Shown: positions 49,379-58,408, numbered from the stretch's first letter. The stretch is 64,000 bases of DNA from Parvimonas sp. oral taxon 110 str. F0139 (GCF_000214475.1 NZ_AFII01000001.1:124001-188000), one strand, 5' to 3'. The notes: generated from the letters alone by a model not told the origin. Numbers and translations are program-made.

Positions 49379-50342
49379 CACTGAAGAAATTTTAAACTTA
49401 ATTAAATCATCTGAAAATATTGGAGTTATTTCTCACAAAAATCCTGATGGAGATAATATAGGCTCTACAATATCTGTAATACTTGGAATAAGAGAGAATT
49501 TGGAGAAAAATATATTTGGAATAAAAGTAGATGATTTTCCAAAAAACTTGTTATTTCTTGATACTATTGATAATATTATAGAAACTGTAGAACAAGATTT
49601 AGATTTATTAATTTATGTTGACTGTGGTGAGATAGATAGACCTGGAGATATTGGTGAACTTTTTAGAAAAAGAGCTAAAAAAACTATAAATATAGATCAT
49701 CATAAGACTAATGATTATTTTGGAGACTTAAACTATGTATTTCCTAATATGAGTTCAACTTGTGAAATAGTTTATAATTTATTCAAAGAATTTGATTTTA
49801 AAATTTCAAAAAATATAGCGAATGCTCTATTAGTAGGAATTAATACTGATACATATAGATTTCTATATGAATCATCTACCTCTTCTACTTTAAGAGTATG
49901 TGCTAATCTTTATGATTTAGGTGCAGATAAAGACTATATTTATAAAAAACTTTATCAAAATAATATTTTTGAAGTTGAAATGCTAAAAAATAAATTAATA
50001 AATAGAGCGAAATTATATTTTGGCAATAAAGTTGCAGTAATAGGAATGTTCGAATCTGATTTTGAAGGTACCGATTTAACAATGGATATGGTTGATGATG
50101 TTGTAAATTATTATAGAGATATTAATGGATTTGAAGTTTCTATTCTATTTAAAGAAATGAAAGAAAACTTATTTAAAGGTAGCATAAGAAGTAAAGAGTT
50201 TGTAGATGTTTCTAAAGTATGTAGTCATTTTAACGGTGGGGGGCACACAAGAGCAGCTGGTTGTATTATAGATGGAGATTTTAATACAGTTGTTAATTTA
50301 TTTTTAGAGAAATTAAAAAGTGAGTATCCTAATGAGTTTTAA
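49350..50342 (+). CDS. nrnA: Bifunctional oligoribonuclease/PAP phosphatase NrnA
   Basis: 330 residues of the DHH family. SHKNPDGDNIGST and YVDCGEIDRPGDI carry metal-binding aspartates; INIDHHKTNDYFG is the DHH motif. The C-terminal DHHA1 has FNGGGHTRAAGC. NrnA removes short RNA fragments and converts pAp to AMP. Three in-frame ATGs (49350, 49356, 49362) are possible starts, all inside the rbfA 3' end, with no clear ribosome site. Order rbfA-nrnA-truB is common in Firmicutes. Confidence 0.92.
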   Translation: MVMLMKKNNSTEEILNLIKSSENIGVISHKNPDGDNIGSTISVILGIRENLEKNIFGIKVDDFPKNLLFLDTIDNIIETVEQDLDLLIYVDCGEIDRPGDIGELFRKRAKKTINIDHHKTNDYFGDLNYVFPNMSSTCEIVYNLFKEFDFKISKNIANALLVGINTDTYRFLYESSTSSTLRVCANLYDLGADKDYIYKKLYQNNIFEVEMLKNKLINRAKLYFGNKVAVIGMFESDFEGTDLTMDMVDDVVNYYRDINGFEVSILFKEMKENLFKGSIRSKEFVDVSKVCSHFNGGGHTRAAGCIIDGDFNTVVNLFLEKLKSEYPNEF

Positions 50343-51242
50343 TGGTATAATAAATGTCTATAAACCAAATGGATTTACAAGTAGGGATGTAGTAAATATT
50401 GTTAGAAAAATATATAAGACCAAAAAGGTCGGACATGCCGGTACACTTGATCCAAATGCAACAGGTGTTTTACCCATAGCTATTGGTAATGCTACAAAGA
50501 TTGTTGAATATATTCAAAGTATGGGGAAATGTTATGTTGGAGAAATGACTCTGGGAATTGAAACTGATACTTTAGATATTTGGGGTGAAAGTGTTAATTC
50601 TAAAGAAATAAATTTAGATAAAAATCAGTTTTTTGGAGTTATAAAAAGATATGATAACAAAACAATTTTGCAAACACCACCAATGTTTTCTGCTTTAAAA
50701 AAAGATGGGAAAAGATTATATGAATATGCAAGATTAGGAATTGAAGTAGAAAGAGAAAAAAGAGAGGCTGAAATTTATTCTCTTATAATTCTAAATTTTT
50801 ATGATAATAAAATACGTTTTGAAGTAAACTGCTCAAAAGGAACATATATCCGCACGTTATTTAATGACATTGCATTAGATACAGATAATTTTGCTTATAT
50901 GAGTTCTCTATGTAGAAGTAAATATGGAATATTTTCAATTGAAAATGCTTTATCATTAGAACGACTTAAAAATTTTGATGATATGCAATTAAAAATTCAT
51001 TGATTAAGATAGAAGATGTTTTTGAATATGAAAGCATAAATTTTGATAAAAAATATTTTAAGCATATTTCAAATGGGCTTAGAAAAATATTTAATATTGA
51101 ACAAGAAGGAATATTTAAAATATACTGTGATAATATTTTTATTGGAATTGGAGAATTTATTCCACAAGAAAATGGAAAACTCTTAAAAATGAGAAATATA
51201 TTCTATAATCCTAATGATGATATCCATGATCGAAAAATATAA
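50332..51242 (+). CDS. truB: tRNA pseudouridine-55 synthase TruB (one frameshift)
   Basis: About 303 residues after adding one A in the A run at 50990-50996. NVYKPNGFTSRDVV and HAGTLDPNATGVLPIAIG hold the catalytic aspartate. KDGKRLYEYARLG and SKGTYIRTLFNDI follow. The restored C-terminal ~80 residues are the PUA-like TruB end. The ATG at 50332 overlaps the nrnA stop by 11 bases; a GTG at 50320 is a less likely start. ribF, the usual next gene, is absent; a terminator and maf follow. Confidence 0.93.
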
Positions 51243-51252
51243 TATAAAAAGT

Positions 51253-51285
51253 AAAAAATCTAGTGTTTATTCACTAGATTTTTTG
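51253..51285. terminator. Bidirectional terminator between truB and maf
   Basis: AAAAAATCTAGTG and CACTAGATTTTTT form a perfect stem. The maf stop codon lies within the right arm. Confidence 0.92.
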
Positions 51286-51891
51286 CGATACGATTTCTAA
51301 TAATTTTCTATTTAATTTTGAAATAGGAAGCCCAACAATATTAAAATAATCACCATTTATATGTTTTATTAAAAGACTAGCACCATCTTGTATTCCATAT
51401 CCACCAGCTTTATCATATGGATTTTCATTTTTAATATATGATTCAATTGTTTCTTTTTGAATTTCGTCCAAGTCATAAAATGATACATAACTTTTTTCTA
51501 AAAATGTTGAGAAAGTATTATTAAAGTATATTGTAACTGATGTTTGGACGATATGTTCTTTTCCAGATAAATATTCTAACATATATTTTGCTTCTTCATA
51601 ATTGTTTGGCTTTCCAAACAAATACATATCATCATAAACAATTGTATCTGCTGAAATAATTAAAGCACTCTTGTAATCTTTAGCTATATCTTTACATTTT
51701 TCAAAAGATAGTATATCACATAATTTGCTAAATTTTGACTTGTTATCTTTAGATGTCCTACTTAAAAACTGATGTTCTAAATTTCTCTCATCAATATTAG
51801 CAGGAATTACCTTGAATTCTTTATATATGAATTTTAAAAGCTCTTTTCTCCTTTGTGAATTACTAGCTAAAATAATATCATAATTATTCAT
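51274..51891 (-). CDS. maf: Maf-family nucleotide pyrophosphatase
   Basis: 205 residues. The N-terminal ILASNSQRRKELLK is the Maf signature. IISADTIVYDD has the catalytic aspartate, and FGKPNNYEEAKYMLEYLSGKEH and PYDKAGGYGIQD are the other conserved blocks. Maf proteins hydrolyse non-canonical nucleoside triphosphates and are linked to septum formation. Minus strand, monocistronic. The loop around residue 45-65 is longer than usual. Confidence 0.93.
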   Translation of the reverse strand: MNNYDIILASNSQRRKELLKFIYKEFKVIPANIDERNLEHQFLSRTSKDNKSKFSKLCDILSFEKCKDIAKDYKSALIISADTIVYDDMYLFGKPNNYEEAKYMLEYLSGKEHIVQTSVTIYFNNTFSTFLEKSYVSFYDLDEIQKETIESYIKNENPYDKAGGYGIQDGASLLIKHINGDYFNIVGLPISKLNRKLLEIVSQKI

Positions 51892-51935
51892 AAAATACTC
51901 CTAACAAATTTTTATAATTAAATTATATCAAAAAT

Positions 51936-51966
51936 AAAAAAACATCTCAATATAAGATGTTTTTTA
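51936..51966 (-). terminator. Terminator of the 43-residue membrane protein gene
   Basis: On the minus strand AACATCTTATATTGAGATGTT forms a seven-base stem between A and T runs. It lies about 60 bases past the small gene stop and ends a transcript of about 230 bases. Confidence 0.7.
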
Positions 51967-52021
51967 ATCCAGTATTACTCAACTTTTAATAGAATATAAA
52001 ATTATTCCTTAATAATTTATA

Positions 52022-52153
52022 TTAAATCAACTTTCCAGTTACTCCATACATTATCATAAAAAAACATGATAAAGTGAAAGTTGTAAAAGTTAACAGTAAT
52101 TTAAGCATTTCTAGAGTATTAAACTCTGAATTTCTATTTTTTCTTTTTTGCAT
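52022..52153 (-). CDS. 43-residue single-span membrane protein, divergent from an S24 repressor
   Basis: A small gene on the minus strand: ATG at 52153-52151, stop at 52024-52022. It has a strong GGAGGA site seven bases upstream (52161-52166) and a consensus promoter. The product has a basic start (MQKRKNRN), a short polar part, and one hydrophobic helix at about residues 17-38 (LKLLLTFTTFTLSCFFMIMY). It ends GVTGKLI. No family recognised. Size, topology and control by an S24 repressor resemble SOS-induced membrane peptides (TisB, DinQ or division inhibitors), but no sequence similarity to them is claimed. Confidence 0.75.
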   Translation of the reverse strand: MQKRKNRNSEFNTLEMLKLLLTFTTFTLSCFFMIMYGVTGKLI

Positions 52154-52178
52154 AATTCTTTCCTCCAATTAATAAATC

Positions 52179-52276
52179 ACTTTTTAAGTTACTTTTATTA
52201 TACAACACAAAAAATAACTTGTCAAGATACTTTTTAAGAAAAATTTAAAAAATATAAAATAAATTGCTTTTTAAGT
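52179..52276. promoter_or_regulatory. Three operator sites between the S24 repressor and small membrane protein genes
   Basis: Three copies of an 11-base near-palindrome, ACTT-TTT-AAGT: ACTTTTTAAGT (52179-52189), ACTTTTTAAGA (52229-52239) and GCTTTTTAAGT (52266-52276). The first lies at the start of the small-gene transcript, the second between the two -35 boxes, the third inside the repressor promoter. This fits a repressor that controls both genes. Confidence 0.75.
52197..52225 (-). promoter_or_regulatory. Consensus promoter of the small membrane protein gene
   Basis: On the minus strand TTGACA (52225-52220), 17-base spacer, TATAAT (52202-52197): a perfect sigma-A consensus, the strongest promoter seen in the window. 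Confidence 0.88.
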
Positions 52277-52292
52277 TATTTTGTTGTATAAT
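52264..52292 (+). promoter_or_regulatory. Promoter of the S24 repressor gene
   Basis: TTGCTT (52264-52269), 17-base spacer, TATAAT (52287-52292), 27 bases before the ATG. Operator 3 covers the -35 box and early spacer. Confidence 0.75.
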
Positions 52293-52318
52293 TATTGTAG
52301 AATAGTAGAGGTGATAGT

Positions 52319-52957
52319 ATGACAACAGGAGAAAGATTAAAAGAACTTAGACAAAAAGCTAATCTTACACTGCAAGATGCAGGAGAACTTATTGGCACAA
52401 GTAAACAAAATTTATTTAAGTATGAAAATGATATAATAACAAATATTCCAATAGATAGATTATTGAAGTTAGCGGAAATCTATAATTCAAGTCCAATAGA
52501 AATTTTAGGATGGGAGCACTATTCAAATTCTCCTAATTCAACAAAGGCATCAGTATATAATTATTTACCTTATGGGGTTTCTGCAGGATTACCTGATGGT
52601 CCTAATTATGATGTTGAACTTGAGAAGATAGAAATAAGTGATTCAGTCATGGGACCTTATGCAAATGACGATGATATTCTCATAATGCATGTTAATGGAG
52701 AGAGTATGAATAAAGTGATACCAAATGGAAGTTACATTGCGGTTAAACTAAATTATCCTATTTATAATTTAGAAGATGAAGATATTGTAGTCTTTTCTGA
52801 AAATGGGGAATATAGTTTAAAGTTATTTTTCAGAGATGGGGAAGATATAATTTTTAGGCCTTGTTCTACTTATCATTCATTTACAGATTTTAAGTTTTCA
52901 AAAGATGATGAATTCAGCATTTTAGGAAAGGTTGTTATGTATTGTGTTAATTTATAG
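52319..52957 (+). CDS. XRE-family repressor with S24 (LexA/CI-type) autocleavage domain
   Basis: 212 residues. HTH_3 domain at 1-65 (GERLKELRQKANLTLQDAGELIGTSKQNLFKYEN). The S24 domain fills the rest: the likely cleavage site Ala-Gly lies in VSAGLP (about residue 90), the nucleophile serine in VNGESMNKVIPNGSYIAV, and the general-base lysine in YSLKLFF. All catalytic residues are present, so RecA-stimulated self-cleavage is expected. The HTH is of the CI type, not the winged helix of LexA. No phage genes surround it. Divergent from the 43-residue membrane protein, with shared operators. GAGGTGA site before the ATG. Confidence 0.9.
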   Translation: MTTGERLKELRQKANLTLQDAGELIGTSKQNLFKYENDIITNIPIDRLLKLAEIYNSSPIEILGWEHYSNSPNSTKASVYNYLPYGVSAGLPDGPNYDVELEKIEISDSVMGPYANDDDILIMHVNGESMNKVIPNGSYIAVKLNYPIYNLEDEDIVVFSENGEYSLKLFFRDGEDIIFRPCSTYHSFTDFKFSKDDEFSILGKVVMYCVNL

Positions 52958-52977
52958 TTAAAAAATTTATATAAATG

Positions 52978-53022
52978 TAAAAAAAGTGTAGATGTTTTAT
53001 TATTTCATCTACACTTTTTAAT
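52978..53022. terminator. Bidirectional terminator between S24 repressor and mgtE
   Basis: AAAAAGTGTAGATG and CATCTACACTTTTT form a perfect 14-base stem around an AT loop. Confidence 0.93.
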
Positions 53023-53030
53023 ATCAAATA

Positions 53031-54406
53031 CTAAATTTTTAAAATAGCTATAGCTAGCATAAAATATATTATTAAACTAGTTGCGTCTACAATAGTTGTT
53101 ATAAGAGGTGCAGCGGCACTTGCTGGGTCCATTTTAAGTTTTTTTGCAATTAATGGAAGTACTCCACCCGCTAAATTTGCAGAAATTAGCGAAATTGCTA
53201 TGGTAAGACTAACAACAAAACTTATTGCAAAAGTTGTACTTTTAGATCCAAAAATATATAATCTAATAAAATTAGTAATAAATAATATTAATCCACAAAG
53301 TAGCCCAACAGATAATTCTTTTTTTAGAACAATAAAAAATCTTTAATGTTTAAATCATCTACAGCTATTCCCCTAATTACCATAGTTGAACTTTGTGCTC
53401 CAGCATTACCAGCAGTTGACATTATAATAGGAATTGATGCTGATAAGATGGCTACTGCACTAAGTTTATCTTCAAAATATTGTAAAATATATCCTGTAAA
53501 AGTTGCAGAAATCATTAAAATTAAAAGCCAAGATATTCTTGATTTTACCATTTCCTTAATTCCTGTTTTTAAGTAAGATCCATCAGTAGGAACAATACCA
53601 CTCATTTTATGGATATCTTCGGTTGCTTCTTCATTTAAAATGTCCAAAACATCATCAGCTGTAACAATTCCAATTAAGCAATTTTGATCATTTAATACAC
53701 AAATAGTTGTTAGGTCATATTTACTTAATAAATAAGCAACTTCTTCTTGGTCTGTATTTGTATAAACATAGTGAATATTTTTATCCATTATTTCTGATAT
53801 CAATTTATCATTTTTTGCAATAATAATATCTCGTAAATTTACTATGCCGACTAAAACTCTTCTTTTATCTATAACAAAGCAGACATTTACAGTTTCCGCA
53901 ATTTCAGCTTGTTCTTTTATTTTTTTTATTGCTTCTTCAACTGTATCTTCTTCAAAAAGTTCAACAAAGTCAGTACTCATTACTGACCCAGCTGTATTTT
54001 CTTCATAACTTAAAAGAGTATTAATTTCCTTTCGGTGCTCTGATGGTACATTATCTAAAATATATTTAATAACATTAGCGGGCATTTCTTCAAGAAAATC
54101 TATTATATCATCACTAAACATATTATCTAAAATGCCTTTTACTTCCATAGATGATAGAGCTGAAATTAATCTTTCTTGATGTAGTGGATCTAAATAAGTA
54201 AATAACTCAGCGGAAATATCCTTTGGTAAAATTTTAAAAACAAAAATCGCTTCATCAAGTTCTAATTCACTAAATATTTCACTTAAATCAACTATATTAT
54301 ATTCATCAAAAATTTCTCTTATTAATAATACTTTTTTCTCTTTTATTAATTCAGGAAGTAGAGAAGATAATTGTTCTTTACTATATTCTAAAAAGTTATA
54401 TTCCAT
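53031..54406 (-). CDS. mgtE: Magnesium transporter MgtE, second copy (one frameshift)
   Basis: About 458 residues after adding one base in the A/T runs near 53332-53343. The N-terminal MgtE_N superhelix covers ~1-130, including DMFSDDIIDFLEEMP-like NMFSDDIIDFLEEMPANV. The CBS pair begins NTAGSVMSTDFVEL, and five membrane helices follow (WLLILMISATFTGYIL, TAGNAGAQSSTMVIRG, and the restored NLAGGVLPLIAKKLKMDPA). MgtE is a Mg2+ channel gated by Mg2+ on its cytosolic domains. The ATG at 54406 follows AGGGGGTGG and lies inside the previous mgtE 3' end, so translation is probably coupled. Confidence 0.9.
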
Positions 54407-55788
54407 AAATTCCACCCCCTAAAAACAAAGAAGCAAGGGCAAAATATACAGTAAGTGATATTGCATCACAAACGGTAGTCAAAATTGGTCCACTCATAGA
54501 TGCGGGATCTTGCTTAAGAGTACTTGCCAACAATGGTAAAATTCCACCAATTAAATTTGCAATAGTTATAATTATATAAATCGTTCCTGAAATTAAGATT
54601 GCTATAGAAATAGAAATATTTGGCATAAAAATTAAAATTCTTAATATATTTACAGTAAACAATATTGCACCTAAAATCAAGGAATTTAAAAATTCTGTTT
54701 TTATTACATATTTAAAATCACTAATACTTAAATTGTCTACAGCAATACCTCTAACGACCATCGCACTAGATTGACTTCCAGCATTTCCCGCAGTATCCAT
54801 AAGCATTGGAATAAAAATTACTAAAGAAGGAAATTTTAAAGTTAAGTCGGTATTTTTAGCTAGAATAAATCCAGATACTGTTGCAGAAATCATAAGTATT
54901 AAAAGCCAAGTTATTCTACTTTTTACCATTTCAATTATAGACATATTTATATAAGATCCTTCTATTGGTGTAATACCACCCATTTTTTGTAAGTCTTCTG
55001 TAACTTCTTCTTGAATAATATCATATACATCATCAATAGTTATAATCCCAATTAGCCTATGTTGATCATTTACAACAGGAAGTACCAATAAATCATATTT
55101 AGTAAATATTTTTGCTACTTCTTCTTGATCTTCGTCACATTCTACAGATATAACATCTGTTTCCATAATATCAGAAATTAGAGTATTTGAAGAAGCAAGT
55201 AATATACTTTTCATTGAAACAAAGCCTAAAAGTATATGTTGATCATTAGTTATATAACAATAAGAAATAGTTTCAGCAAGTCTCTCTTTATCTTTGATCA
55301 TTTTTAGTGCTTCATCAGCTGTAATCTCTGGATCAAGTTCAACATAATCAGTACTCATTACAGAACCAGCACTATTTTCTTTGAAGTTTAAAATCATATT
55401 AATTTCACTTCTTCTTTGATTAGAAGCTGAGTTTAGGACTCTTTTAACAATATTTGCTGGAAGTTCTTCTAAAAAATCACTTATATCATCTGTAAACATA
55501 TAGTCCAACATAACTTTTATTTCATGATCTTGTAGACCATTTATTACTTGTTGCTTCATATTTTGAGGAAGATAAGCAAAAATTTCAGCAGTTTTTTCTT
55601 TTTTATAACTTTAAACATAAATAGAATTTCTTTTATATCAAAATATTCTTCAAAAATATTTGCAAGAGTTACTTCATTTGTGTCGTAAATTATATCTCTT
55701 AAATGAAAAATGTTTTTTCTTCTAATGCAATTCGTAGTTCATTGGCTATATTTTTGCTTTTTTCCAAAGAATTTTCTTTTAAATTCAT
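54396..55788 (-). CDS. mgtE: Magnesium transporter MgtE, first copy (two frameshifts)
   Basis: About 464 residues after adding one A near 55709-55714 and one near 55592-55603. Same architecture as the second copy: MgtE_N (FTDDISDFLEELPANIV), CBS pair (NSAGSVMSTDYVELDPEIT, then LVLPVVNDQHRLIGIITIDD), and five helices (TAGNAGSQSSAMVVRGIAV, NLIGGILPLLASTLKQDPAS). The two copies share layout but differ widely in sequence, so the duplication is not recent. AGGAGGAG site before the ATG. No M-box-like riboswitch is visible in the AT-rich 225-base leader. Confidence 0.9.
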
Positions 55789-55920
55789 ATATCTCCTCCT
55801 ATTAAAAAAATTTATATAATTTATTCAAATACATTATATCATATTTTATGTTTTATAAAAATCTTTTTAAATATAAATTAATTAATACTACAAAATATAA
55901 TTAAGATATACATTAATAAA

Positions 55921-55949
55921 TTGACTTTTAAAGCTTTTAATGATAGAAT
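55921..55949 (+). promoter_or_regulatory. Promoter of the small XRE gene
   Basis: TTGACT (55921-55926), 17-base spacer, TAGAAT (55944-55949), 65 bases before the ATG. Confidence 0.6.
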
Positions 55950-56013
55950 AAAAACATAATATAACTTGTAATTAAAACTATATTTTAAGTTTTACTAAAA
56001 AAGGGGTGATCTT

Positions 56014-56241
56014 ATGAATAGAAAATTATCTGAAAAGAATAATGTTGAAAAATTTAGAGTTGAAAGTGAACTTTCTCAAAGAGAATTAGCTATTTTAATA
56101 GGGGTTTCAACTGAAATGATAGTTTCAATAGAAAATGGTAGTTTTATTCCAGATGTAAGACTTGCTCTGACCATATCAACAGAATTAAATAGAAAATTTG
56201 GAGAAGTTTTCTTCTTTAAAAATGAAAGTAAAATATTTTAA
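56014..56241 (+). CDS. Small XRE-family HTH protein
   Basis: 75 residues, almost all one helix-turn-helix domain: NVEKFRVESELSQRELAILIGVSTEMIVSIENG, then SFIPDVRLALTISTELNRKFGEVFFF. It resembles YozG/YvaO-type stand-alone regulators with no effector domain. AAGGGGTG site. Monocistronic between mgtE (divergent) and hflX; a target cannot be named. Confidence 0.85.
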   Translation: MNRKLSEKNNVEKFRVESELSQRELAILIGVSTEMIVSIENGSFIPDVRLALTISTELNRKFGEVFFFKNESKIF

Positions 56242-56243
56242 GT

Positions 56244-56271
56244 AAGTGCACTCTTTTCAGTGTGCTTTTTT
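56244..56271 (+). terminator. Terminator of the small XRE gene
   Basis: AGTGCACT pairs with AGTGTGCT (two G-T pairs), then six Ts. Repeat copy 4 begins directly after. Confidence 0.8.
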
Positions 56272-56340
56272 ATTGTGAAACAACAAGGTTCCCGGGAACT
56301 TACCCGATTCAAAGCGTCGTGGAAGGGTGGGGTTCTTATT
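56272..56340 (+). repeat. Dispersed terminator-adjacent repeat, copy 4
   Basis: ATTGTGAAACAACAAGG, then GGTTCCCGGGAAC. Outer arms GAACTTACCC and GGGTGGGGTTC pair through G-T pairs where copy 3 has G-C. Inner arms CGATTC and GCGTCG pair around AAA with one mismatch. Orientation as the gene upstream. Confidence 0.88.
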
Positions 56341-56397
56341 TGTTTTTATATATTAATTTATGATACAATTAAACTTAGTATTAATTAAGGAGTTCTT

Positions 56398-57672
56398 ATG
56401 AATAAAAAAGTTATTACAGTTACTGTAAATATAGATATGGATGAAAAAACTTTAGAAGATAAAGTTAATGAATTAGAAAAATTAGTTAAAGCTTTAGATG
56501 GAGAAGTAGTTTTAAGTTTGACTCAAAATAAGTCATATATCGATAAGGCTTTTTACGTTGGGAAAGGAAAAGTAAATGAAATTAAAGACTATTGCGAAAA
56601 ATTGGATGCTGAATTTGTAGTTTTTAATAATGAATTGACAGGCTCTCAAGTAAAAAACCTAGAAGAAATTATAGGTATTAGGGTTATTGACAGGACTAAT
56701 TTAATTTTAGATATTTTTAGCGAAAGAGCAAGAACGAAAGAGGCTAAACTTCAAGTTAAACTTGCAAAACTAAAATATACATTACCAAGATTATCTGCAC
56801 TTAGAAGTGGTTTTTCTAGACAGCAGGGGGGAATTGGTGGTAAAGGAATTGGCGAACAACAAATTGAATTGGATAGAAGAACTATAAATAGAGAAATATC
56901 AAATATCACTTTGCAACTTAAAGAGATTGAGAAAAATAGAAATGAAATTAGAAAAAAGAGAATTAATTCAATAGAGCCAATTATTTCTCTTGTTGGATAT
57001 ACAAATGCTGGGAAGTCAACTTTAATAAATAAGTTAATTTCATATGGAAAAGATGAAAATTCTGAAATTAAAGAAGTTTTTGTTAAGGATATGTTGTTTG
57101 CTACATTAGATACATTTGTGCGAGAAGGATTACTTTTAAATGGTTCAAAAGTAATGTATGTAGATACTGTAGGTTTTGTTTCTGATATTCCACATAATTT
57201 AGTTGAAAGTTTTAAAGGAACACTTGAAGAAATAAAATACTCTGATTTAATTTTACATGTTATTGATATCTCAAATAGAAATGTTGATGAACAAATAAAA
57301 ATAACAAATGATATGATAAAAAAACTTGAATGTAACGATAAAAAATTAATTTATGTTTTCAATAAATTAGATAGAATAACTGATGAAAATATTAAATTAG
57401 AATATGCAAATATCGAAGATAAAGTTTTTATTAGTGCAAAAAGTGATGAAGATATTATTGTACTTTTAAACGAAATTGAGAAAAAACTATTTTCATCATT
57501 AGTAAAAACAAGGCTGTTAATTCCTTATGATAGTCAGAAAATTTTGAGTAATATTTTAAATAATTATTCACCAAAATTTATTGAGCACATTGCAAATGGC
57601 TGTTTTTTGGAAGTCTTTTTAAAACCAGAAGACTATTTAATATATAAAGGATATGAAGTAAATGAAAAATAA
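56398..57672 (+). CDS. hflX: Ribosome-associated GTPase HflX
   Basis: 424 residues. The N-terminal HflX domain (FYVGKGKVNEIK, VIDRTNLILDIFSERARTKEAK) is followed by a coiled linker with the Gly-rich FSRQQGGIGGKGIGEQQ. The G domain has GYTNAGKSTLIN (G1), VDTVGFVSDIPH (G3) and NKLD (G4), and a C-terminal ~60-residue domain ends the protein. HflX splits or rescues stalled ribosomes under stress. AAGGAG site; the next gene overlaps its stop by 11 bases. Confidence 0.95.
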   Translation: MNKKVITVTVNIDMDEKTLEDKVNELEKLVKALDGEVVLSLTQNKSYIDKAFYVGKGKVNEIKDYCEKLDAEFVVFNNELTGSQVKNLEEIIGIRVIDRTNLILDIFSERARTKEAKLQVKLAKLKYTLPRLSALRSGFSRQQGGIGGKGIGEQQIELDRRTINREISNITLQLKEIEKNRNEIRKKRINSIEPIISLVGYTNAGKSTLINKLISYGKDENSEIKEVFVKDMLFATLDTFVREGLLLNGSKVMYVDTVGFVSDIPHNLVESFKGTLEEIKYSDLILHVIDISNRNVDEQIKITNDMIKKLECNDKKLIYVFNKLDRITDENIKLEYANIEDKVFISAKSDEDIIVLLNEIEKKLFSSLVKTRLLIPYDSQKILSNILNNYSPKFIEHIANGCFLEVFLKPEDYLIYKGYEVNEK

Positions 57673-58302
57673 CGAAGCATTTTTAAGCATTCATAGTAAT
57701 CAATCGTATAGTTTCATTATTAATAAATCAGAGTTTATTGGCCATTCTTTCTATATAGAAAGTGTTGATGAGGCTGAAAAATATATTTTAAAAATAAGAG
57801 AGAAATATAAAGATGCTACGCATAATTGTTTTGCATATATTATTGGAGTGGATAAGTTAATACAAAAATATTCAGATGATGGTGAGCCATCAGGAACTGC
57901 GGGAATTCCAATGCTTGAAGTGCTCCGAAAAAAAGATTTAACTAATTGTTTAGTAGTTTCTACAAGATATTTTGGTGGTATTTTATTAGGTGCAGGGGGC
58001 CTTGTTAGAGCATATACAAAATCAATAGTTGGAGTACTAGAAAAGTCAAAAATTGTTAAAAAAGAACTTTTTTATGATTTGGATATTGTATTAGACTATG
58101 TTTATTGGGGAAAAATTGAGAACATTATAAAAAATTTAGGTTTAGATGTACTAAATATAGAGTATCTGGAAAAAGTAAAAATCAATTTATCAATTAAAAA
58201 GAAAACTATAAATTATTAGAAAGTATTATTATTAATGAAACATCAAACAATTGTTTAATTAAGATTAATGGTGAGAAATATGGGTCTGTATTTGTTGATT
58301 AG
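57662..58302 (+). CDS. yigZ: YigZ/IMPACT-family protein (one frameshift)
   Basis: About 213 residues after adding one A in the A run at 58196-58204. The N-terminal UPF0029 domain has KYKDATHNCFAYIIG, SDDGEPSGTAGIPML and VVSTRYFGGILLGAGGLVRAYT, the IMPACT signature. The restored C-terminal part (DUF1949-like) ends KYGSVFVD. Its molecular role is unsettled; eukaryotic IMPACT regulates GCN2. Overlaps hflX by 11 bases. Confidence 0.9.
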
Positions 58303-58379
58303 TTCAAATAATTGTTAAAATGCTATTAAAATAATAGTAAATTTTATATAGTTTTTTATGAAATTTACATTTTTATTTC

Positions 58380-58408
58380 TTGTATTAAGATAGTTTTTAT
58401 TGTATAAT
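58380..58408 (+). promoter_or_regulatory. Promoter of the nucleoside ABC transporter operon
   Basis: TTGTAT (58380-58385), 17-base spacer, TATAAT (58403-58408), 49 bases before the TTG start. The region from 58303 holds nothing else recognisable. Confidence 0.65.

Noticed and set aside
52319..52957. LexA itself or a prophage CI repressor
   Set aside because: The HTH is of the XRE type rather than LexA's winged helix, and no integrase, Cro, structural or lysis genes lie within reach, so neither label is used.
55789..56013. Mg2+ riboswitch (M-box) ahead of mgtE
   Set aside because: The leader is almost pure A/T with no run of conserved helices; it is too poor in G and C to hold an M-box.
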